Source of the DNA: Klebsormidium nitens
Lineage: Eukaryota; Streptophyta; Klebsormidiophyceae; Klebsormidiales; Klebsormidiaceae
Assembly (NCBI GenBank): GCA_000708835.1
Contig: DF237192.1
Location: 1-64,000, forward strand
Length of the DNA stretch: 64,000 bases
Direction of reading: 5' to 3'
Below the pieces are notes generated by a model that did no database searches, was not told the origin of the DNA, and saw nothing but the letters and a program-made list of their open reading frames with translations. Below are positions 58,101-64,000 of this stretch, piece by piece. The position numbers and the translations under genes are program-made. Every line of letters begins with the position of its first letter. The stretch's first letter is position 1.

Positions 58101-61100
58101 GCGCTTCAACGAGTGCGTGTGCAACCCGTACAACGCAGATTTCGACGGCGACGAGATGAACCTGCACGTGCCTCAGACGGAAGAGGCCCGGACAGAGGCC
58201 ATAGAGCTGATGGGGGTGAGGGTTCATCCAGTTCAATCTCAAGAGTCCAGCCCAAGCTAGATATGACATGATTTTTGTCAGCTTTGGCAGGCGTACAAAG
58301 ACAGCAGAATTTCAGCGAACCTTGAATACTTTGTTCTTGTCAGCTTTAGCAGGCGCACAAAGAAAGGGGACTGGCATTCTTCTCCCCTTGCTCTTAGCGA
58401 GCTGCGGCAACCTTGAATACTTTGTTCTTGTCAGCTTTAGCAGGCGCACAAAGAAAGGGGACTGGCATTCTTCTCCCCTTGCTCTTGAGCGAGCTGCGGC
58501 AGTTAGACGAAAGCAGGGTTCCAGTTCCTTCGAAGGATGTTGTTTGGGAGCTTTCCAATATCATACAACAACAGCAGAATTTCAGCCAACCTTGGATACT
58601 TTATTCCTGTCAGCTTTGGCAGGCGCACAAAGAAACGAGACTGGCATTCTTCTCCACTTGCTCTTGAGCTCGTAGCGGCAGTCAGACGAAAGCAGGGTTC
58701 CAGTTCCTTCGAAAGATGTTGTGTGGGAGCTTTCCATAATTAGTACCCAGAAGCTCGACCCCGGTTTCATTCTTTGAGGGTCTGCACGGCATGGAGCGAA
58801 GCAACGTCTGACCTTGTGAGAAAACTAGCTGGAAACTTCGAGTGTGCCGAACCCACCGGAAAACCATGTGCAAGAAGAAACGGAAGCATCCAGTGTCCAC
58901 AGTTTCCATTCTTGCGCTTTCATCAAGTTCCTGACTGTATCCTCGTTGGTGCTCGCAGGTGCACAACAACCTGTGCACGCCCAAGAACGGCGAGATCCTG
59001 ATTGCCGCGACCCAGGACTTCCTGACGACCGCGTTCCTGGTGACCCACAAGGACAACTTCTACGACCGCGCGCAGTTCGGCCTCTTCTGCTGCTACCTCG
59101 GCGACGCGTCAGAGATGGTCGACCTCCCCACCCCCGCCATCCTCAAGGTGCGATTTTCGGTTCGCCGGTGTATAGTATCTTTGTCCAAGTTTGTGGGCCT
59201 CTCTACTTTAAGTGTTCGGGCGTCGTTTGCTGCTTCCTGGGCGATGTAAAAGGAGTGTTGCTTCACTCGACCTGGGCGATCAGATCTGCTAGTTCCTTTC
59301 TGGTTGGGGCTGTTCCATTCATGTGCTTGGCTTCCCGTGCAATCCGCATGAGCGGCATCGTGGAGATGTTGGAGCTTGAACCGATGTCACGGCTTCCGTC
59401 GCGTTGTCATTTTCGATCGGTCTTCGTCCTGCCCTCCTACATTTCTAGCGTGCTAAATGGGGCCAGCGTCCGCATGCTCCTGTCGGGTCCCCCTACTGCT
59501 ACGCACGATTCGTGCATCTGATTTTTAGGGACGCTCCCCAACCTTTGTGGAGGTTGACATCGCACCCCGAACATTAAATTGTGGCTTTTGAGTGCTGGAA
59601 ACTGTTTTTGTGCCGCTTGCATGTAAAGCGGCCGACACTCAGTAGCTCAGAAAGGCCTGGAAATCTAAGCTTGGAGGATGCGAAGGAGCGGCCCCGCATT
59701 CCGAATGTTTGTAGCCAGTCGATTTGTGGGCTGGCAGGGCTTCGACGTCCTCGTTTGCCCCAGTGCTCGCACCCGGAGCTTCGTTAACCTAGTGGTCAAA
59801 GGCCGTTTGGTTCCGTCATCTCTGACTGATCCTCTAAATTTATCTGCAGCCCGTCGAGCTGTGGACCGGCAAGCAGGTCTTTAACGTCCTCGTCCGCCCC
59901 AGCGCCCGCACCCGGATCTTCATCAATCTAGTTGTCAAGGAGCGCTTTTACACCAAGTCGAAAGTCGAGCCGGAGCACATGTGCCCAAGCGACGGCTACG
60001 TGTGCTTCCGGAACAGCGACCTGATCAGCGGACAACTGGGGAAGGCGACGCTTGGGGCGGGGAACAAGAACGGGCTGTTCACCGTGCTGCTGCGAGACTA
60101 CTCGGCTGAGGTACGGATTAAGATCACCGCTGGTTTGGGTGGGTTGTGCTTTGACGGTTGAGGTACGATTCCTGTCGCTGGACAGTCTGCGTAGCTGCCC
60201 GGTGCTTTAAATCCCTCCGATTGCCCTTGTGTTGGATCAAGGCGTAAGAAGGCCAAGCTCACTTGCAAAACATCTGGCATCTGCCTAATCGTTCAGATGA
60301 GACCCGAGACTGTGGATCCAACGATTGTAGAAAACCCGCTTCATAACCATTTTAACGTCTGAGCGTGAGCGCATGTCGTTCTACTTGATTGTTAGTCACA
60401 GTTGGCATAGGAATCTTTCGAAGCTTTCAACTGGTCTATCGAAAGCTTGCAGATTGGTATGCAGTCATATCCCCGATGCTTTGTTTTCCTGCGTAAGTCT
60501 CTCTGCCCCGCTTCCTTCCGTTGAGCTCCTTTCTCACTCTGCTTTTCTCCGTTCATCAAATCACTCCCCAACGACAAATTGGCTCCTGCTCTTTGAGACT
60601 ATATTTTGGGCATGGCATTGAATGCTGACACGTGTCATGTCCCAATAGGTCGCGGCCGCGTGCATGAACCGGCTTGCCAAGTTCAGCGCGCGCTTCATCG
60701 GCAACCACGGCTTCTCCATCGGGATCGATGACGTGGCACCAGGGCCGAAGCTGTCGGTCGAGAAGGAGAAGCAGATTGCCAAGGGGTATTCTGCGTGCGA
60801 CGCGCACATCCAGGCGTATGCAAAGGGAAAGCTGGCGTTGCAGGCCGGGTGTAACGCCGCAGAGACGCTCGAGGTGAGTTGCAATTTGTTGGGCACAGCT
60901 TGAAGGTGAAGTGAACGTTGTCAGAAAATTTGGCGCAGAGTTAGTCTAAGGAAACGCGACCCAGGATTGCAATAAGTCAGGGACCCGGAAGCATGTGGAA
61001 TTGGAATGCCATCTGTGAGGCATTCTTATAGATGGTTTCGGCTCACCCTCTTGTCTTCTACTACGGGTCAAATATGCGCACATGCCAGCAAGCGAATTTT

Positions 61101-62909
61101 ACCGAGGTGGATAAATCCAGAGAGGAGCCACAAAGTTGCGAACTCAATTGATTCCAGAGTTCCGCTTCCTTGAAGATCACGTGCGTCATTCCTGGCCGTT
61201 TCTCTTTCTTTTGATCCGTGTAATTGCCGGACCCCACCTGCGTGAACGGGCCCTCGAAGGTCTCTGCTTGGACGGAAATTTGAAAGACATAGGCCCTATG
61301 CGAGTCGTGCGGATAGACCGATCTGTTGAGCTCTTACTTTCTCACAGTGCGATCATGGAATCCAAGAATCAGCCGGCAAGGTTTCCCGGCTTGGATTTGC
61401 ACTTACGCAAGAACCCGATTTCTGCGAGCAAAACCTCCTTAACCCTGTTCTTTGCTTTATTCGTCGAAGCACCTTGTCAAAGACGTTTGGTTTTGCAGGC
61501 CGAGATTACGGGAGAGCTGAACAAGATTCGAGAAGAAGCCGGCAAGGTGTGCCTGCGCAAGATGCACTGCGGAGCAGTTTGAGCTTGAGAAAGCATAAGA
61601 AAAATCCGATCCGAACCAACCGCTTTTGACATGTCCAGATGCAGTTCTGCGAATCCTTGCCTTTCCGCAGGCCGAAATCACGGGAGAGCTGAACAAGATT
61701 CGAGAAGAAGCCGGCAAGGTGTGCCTGCGCGAGCTCCACTGGCGCAACAGCCCGCTCACCATGGCGCAGTGTGGTTCCAAAGGGTCCACCATCAACATCA
61801 GTCAGATGGTTGCGTGTGTCGGGCAGCAGACGGTCAGCGGGCATCGTGCGCCGGACGGGTTCATCAGCCGAAGTTTGCCGCACTTTCCAAAATTCGGTAG
61901 GTATTTCGATGTCGATCGGATCGGAACGACGCATAACATTCTTTGACCTAGAGATCAGTCATATTCAGTTCTTGGTCAGAGGGGCCTGTCTCGGGCAGCA
62001 GACGGTCAGCGGGCACCATGCGCCAGACGGTTTCCTCAGCCGAAGTTTGCCGCACTTTCCCAAGCACGGTAAGTTCTGATCATTCTTTTGCTATCCTGCT
62101 CTTATTACGTCGGGCCTTCCTTGCGCTTCTTTCTTGTCCGGATCGTCGAGCCAACTGTCGGAACGTTGGGCAGCAGACTGTCAGCGGGCACCGGGCTCCA
62201 GATGGTTTCATCAGCAGGAATCTGCCGCTCTTTTTCAAGCACGGTAAGTATCCTACTTCTGAATTGGAACGACCTCGATCATGATGCTGGGTCGGACTAA
62301 TCATGTCCGTGTTTGCCGTCCCAAGGTTTCGATCGAAGGTCGTATGTGTCAGACTGTCAGCGAGCACCATGCGCCGGACGAGTTCATCAGCCAAAGTTTG
62401 CGAAGTTTGCGCCGTTTGCCCGGGAATGGGTGGTGGTATTGAGTTCACAAACACAATCGTGTCTGGGGGTATCTAGCTCACGTTTGATTGCCACGACGAG
62501 GTTGGGGCATCCCAAGACAGCGAGAATACAACCTGATGCCTCTTGTGATTTCCTTCTTTGCAGACAAGACCCCCCGGGCGAAGGGCTTTGTCGCGAACAC
62601 CTTTTACAGCGGCATGTCGCTCGACGCGTTCTTCTTCGATACGTTCTCGTCAAGTTGTTGAAGAGCCCACCTTTAGAGAGCAAGACTGATGCCCAGACGT
62701 TCCTAAGACTGCGAGAGTAGAACTTGACGCCTGGTGTTTGTCCTCTTGCAGACAAGACTCCCCGCGCCAAAGGCTTTGTCGCCAACTCCTTCTACAGCGG
62801 CATGACTCCGGACGAGTTCTTCTTCCATACCATGGGCGGTCGCGAGGGGCTGGTCGACACTGCGGTGAAGACTGCGGAAACGGGTTACATGTCACGACGG
62901 CTGATGAAG
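52141..62909 (+). CDS. NRPC1: RNA polymerase III largest subunit, 5' part: 14 exons, 888 aa, continues past window
   Basis: Catalytic large subunit of Pol III (tRNA, 5S rRNA, U6). Exons: 52141-52374, 53212-53361, 53732-53891, 54378-54577, 54989-55201, 55718-55981, 56441-56541, 57306-57447, 58075-58215, 58959-59147, 59850-60110, 60649-60873, 61671-61896, 62752-62909; they sum to 2,664, in frame, all with consensus junctions. Landmarks: [13 protein letters not shown]; zinc ligands [17 protein letters not shown] and [44 protein letters not shown]; catalytic NADFDGD (508-514, Asp 510, 512, 514); [13 protein letters not shown]; bridge helix [20 protein letters not shown] to the start of the trigger loop. 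RPC1-like length and sequence rather than RPA1, RPB1 or NRPD/E. About 500 residues lie beyond the edge. Introns carry many decayed copies of neighbouring exon edges. Confidence 0.95.
54217..54278 (+). pseudogene. Echo of RPC1 exon 4 start
   Basis: After a CCCAG acceptor, GTGTGGTTGTAAAGG..CAGACGCTGAAG parallels exon 4 (GCGTGGTTAAGAAGG..CAGACGCTGAAG at 54378). It lies 161 bases upstream in intron 3, contains a stop and has no usable donor. Confidence 0.75.
57183..57228 (+). pseudogene. Echo of RPC1 exon 8 start
   Basis: 46 bases after an intact acceptor (GGTTCAG) match the first 46 of exon 8 (57306-57351): TTCCTGAAGTTCGGCGACC against TTTCTGAAGTTTGGCGACA. About 35 bases of intron before the acceptor are shared too (GAGCTTA..TCAC..GGTYCAG). 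Intron 7. Confidence 0.85.
57535..57613 (+). pseudogene. Echo of RPC1 exon 8 end and donor
   Basis: GTGCTCTTTGACCGGCAGCC..GATGTCCATTGTGTCGCACTAGGGTATGG parallels the last part of exon 8 plus its intron start (..GTGCTCTTCAACCGGCAGCC..CATAGAGTATGG, ending at 57447). It sits just downstream, in intron 8, with indels that break the frame. Confidence 0.85.
57927..58013 (+). pseudogene. Echo of RPC1 exon 9 start, including the catalytic Asp triad
   Basis: 29 codons after an intact acceptor (CTATGCAG) nearly identical to exon 9 (58075 on). It reads in frame through ADFDGDEMN with all three catalytic Asp, but Asn before ADFDGD is His, and the homology stops after the Asn codon. No good donor follows. 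This is the freshest echo. Confidence 0.9.
58264..58745 (+). repeat. Tandem repeat in RPC1 intron 9
   Basis: An 89-base unit (starting GAACCTTGAATACTTTG-like, containing GTCAGCTTTAGCAGGCGCACA) is repeated almost exactly at about 58318-58406 and 58407-58495, with further partial copies at 58270 and 58570-58680. A GTTCCAGTTCCTTCGAA block recurs near 58520 and 58700. No exon homology seen. Confidence 0.85.
59713..59812 (+). pseudogene. Echo of RPC1 exon 11 start
   Basis: CCAGTCGATTTGTGGGC..GACGTCCTCGTTTGCCCCAG..CGCACCCGGAGCTTCGTTAACC parallels exon 11 (59850 on: CCCGTCGAGCTGTGGAC..AACGTCCTCGTCCGCCCCAG). It has TAG in place of the CAG acceptor and an indel. In intron 10, about 137 bases before the real start. 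Confidence 0.85.
60150..60175 (+). pseudogene. Echo of RPC1 exon 11 end and donor
   Basis: GACGGTTGAG|GTACGATTCC parallels the exon 11 donor TCGGCTGAG|GTACGGATT at 60110. It lies about 50 bases downstream in intron 11. Short, so less certain than the others. Confidence 0.5.
61499..61570 (+). pseudogene. Echo of RPC1 exon 13 start
   Basis: 24 codons after an intact acceptor (TTTTGCAG) almost identical to exon 13 (61671 on): GCCGAGATTACGGGAGAGCT against GCCGAAATCACGGGAGAGCT. The frame is open through KVCLR and then diverges. Intron 12, 172 bases before the real exon. Confidence 0.9.
61984..62420 (+). pseudogene. Three echoes of RPC1 exon 13 end and donor
   Basis: The exon 13 end ([21 protein letters not shown]) is repeated at 61984-62068, 62165-62243 and 62347-62420. 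The first two keep the frame and a better donor (CACG|GTAAGT) than the real one (TTCG|GTAGGT at 61896); the third is decayed. All lie in intron 13. Confidence 0.9.
62564..62648 (+). pseudogene. Echo of RPC1 exon 14 start
   Basis: After an intact TTTGCAG acceptor, ACAAGACCCCCCGGGCGAAG..TTCTTCTTCGATACG parallels exon 14 (62752 on: ACAAGACTCCCCGCGCCAAA..TTCTTCTTCCATACC). The frame is open until the homology stops. Intron 13, 188 bases before the real start. Confidence 0.9.
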
Positions 62910-64000
62910 GTGAGCTCTTGGACCACAAAGGACACGCCTCCTAGATTAGTCCATTTTTGAGAGATCACCATTTTGTGCAGCGGCTGGTTTTTGGAACATC
63001 GCGTGCAACCATGTCTGGGGCCTGGAAGACCAAGAGTCTAGTCCACACTCCCTTAAATTGACAAAGTGCACGTATCCGCTTTGCCGTGCTTCATACGGTC
63101 ACGATGTGCAGATTTGGTCGCTCTCGTCAGACGCGTCGTGATGAGGTCATTACATTCTGCGAACTTCGCTTCAAGGTGGATTGTGAGAGCACTCTAGCCT
63201 GGTCCAAGCTATGACAGGAACACTTTGGTCATTGCCCTAGTTGTGCGAGTTGCTTCGGTCCAAAAAGTGGGAGCAATCGATTCCGCGTCCATCTCAGCTT
63301 AAGGTCTTCCGTTACAGCACTTTCAGGTCCTGTCGACAATTATCCACCACGATTACTTGTAAGGAGTGATCCTATGAACCGAAGTTGAACGCGTTGGTGG
63401 GCAAGGATGGCGAATGTGATTTGGGTTGTCGCCCACGTCGTCTTCAATTCCGCTGATGCCTGCATTCAACCAACGGGAAGCTCACTTTTGCCCGCAAAAC
63501 GTGAAAGGCCGATCAAGGCGTTACTAACCCCCACACCCCTTTCTCTTAGGCAATTGGCCACATTGGAGGCGTGTGCTCATGTATTGCTCGGCTGCTGCTT
63601 GGTCAGTGCTCTGTAAACCGTCGTTCGTAGAAGGCACACCCTTCTGCCGTCATCATTGACGGGGGTAAAAGTACAAGCTTTCAGCCTTCAGTTGCAAGCC
63701 ACCACTTTACGAAGTTCAGATCTGTGTTGAGACGTCCCGGTCGCTTGAATCTGCTCGTCTCTCCTAGAAGCAGCAGTTCTGCCGTTGGATGTGTTGGAGG
63801 TTTGTGCATTTGCCAATCCGTGCAGAGCATTTATACCAGACTTAAAGGTTTGCGAGGTTTGCTCTGCCCCTTTGACGTTGACAAGCCAAGTGGGGCTGCG
63901 TCGTTGCCAGTTTCTACGCCAAACGTTCTCTACCGGCATTGACATTCTGCTATTTGCGGAATCTCCATCCTGTAATACGGTACGAATATCAACGGGCCTC
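62910..64000. other. RPC1 intron 14 (incomplete)
   Basis: After the donor AAG|GTGAGC at 62909 I see no further RPC1 exon before the window ends. The next expected block (after RRLMK, the trigger-loop region) is absent. The short open frames in 63407-63945 have no family likeness. Confidence 0.6.

Overview
This is a piece of eukaryotic nuclear genome from a green plant lineage, most likely a streptophyte (charophyte-grade) alga. The genes are split by many introns of roughly 80 to 1,700 bases with GT-AG junctions. Plant-lineage families are present: an LRR receptor-like kinase, a plant-type BTB/POZ protein and a TZP-like tandem zinc-knuckle/PLUS3 protein. A fragment of plant-type mitochondrial nad5 is also inserted. 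A Klebsormidium-like alga would fit, but that is inference. I found no bacterial operons, CRISPR arrays, rRNA or tRNA that I could support.

Layout. (1) About 0.25-6.85 kb, minus strand: a TDT/SLAC1-TehA family anion channel (6 exons seen) and a DUF4395 membrane protein (4 exons). (2) 6.85-11.5 kb: no gene recognised; two inverted-repeat elements. (3) 11.5-17.2 kb, minus: a 6-exon LRR receptor kinase of 876 aa whose catalytic HRD has become HRN. (4) 17.2-23.3 kb: gene-poor; a TIR element, a GTAC-rich block and the nad5 fragment. (5) 23.4-24.2 kb, plus: an unrecognised membrane/coiled-coil protein. (6) 24.2-27.2 kb: gene-poor. (7) 27.2-31.4 kb, minus: an unrecognised 387 aa coiled-coil, probably nuclear protein (4 exons). 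(8) 34.3-43.5 kb, plus: the TZP-like protein (9 exons). (9) 45.4-48.8 kb, plus: protein-L-isoaspartate O-methyltransferase (4 exons, 283 aa). (10) 50.1-51.4 kb, minus: BTB/POZ protein with one frameshift, divergent from (11) 52.1 kb to beyond the end, plus: the largest subunit of RNA polymerase III (first 14 exons, 888 aa).

The exon maps were built by hand from ORFs, splice consensus and reading-phase continuity. Summed exon lengths come out in frame for the DUF4395, kinase, 387 aa, PCMT and RPC1 models, which supports them strongly. The TZP model has two one-base breaks at runs of nine G and one unresolved phase join; the BTB gene has one extra base. These look like homopolymer sequencing errors rather than biology.

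The most unusual observation is a pattern I call exon-edge echoes. Introns of RPC1, of the 387 aa gene and of the TZP gene contain decayed, same-orientation copies of the exon edges that flank them. Copies of an exon's 3' end with its donor lie just downstream of that exon, and copies of an exon's 5' start with its acceptor lie just upstream of it. One RPC1 intron has three copies of the upstream exon's end followed by one copy of the downstream exon's start. In the 387 aa gene, one 1.66 kb intron has about four copies of each flanking edge. This suggests introns growing by serial short tandem duplication of splice junctions, with splicing kept at the outermost sites, and a supply of cryptic or alternative exons.
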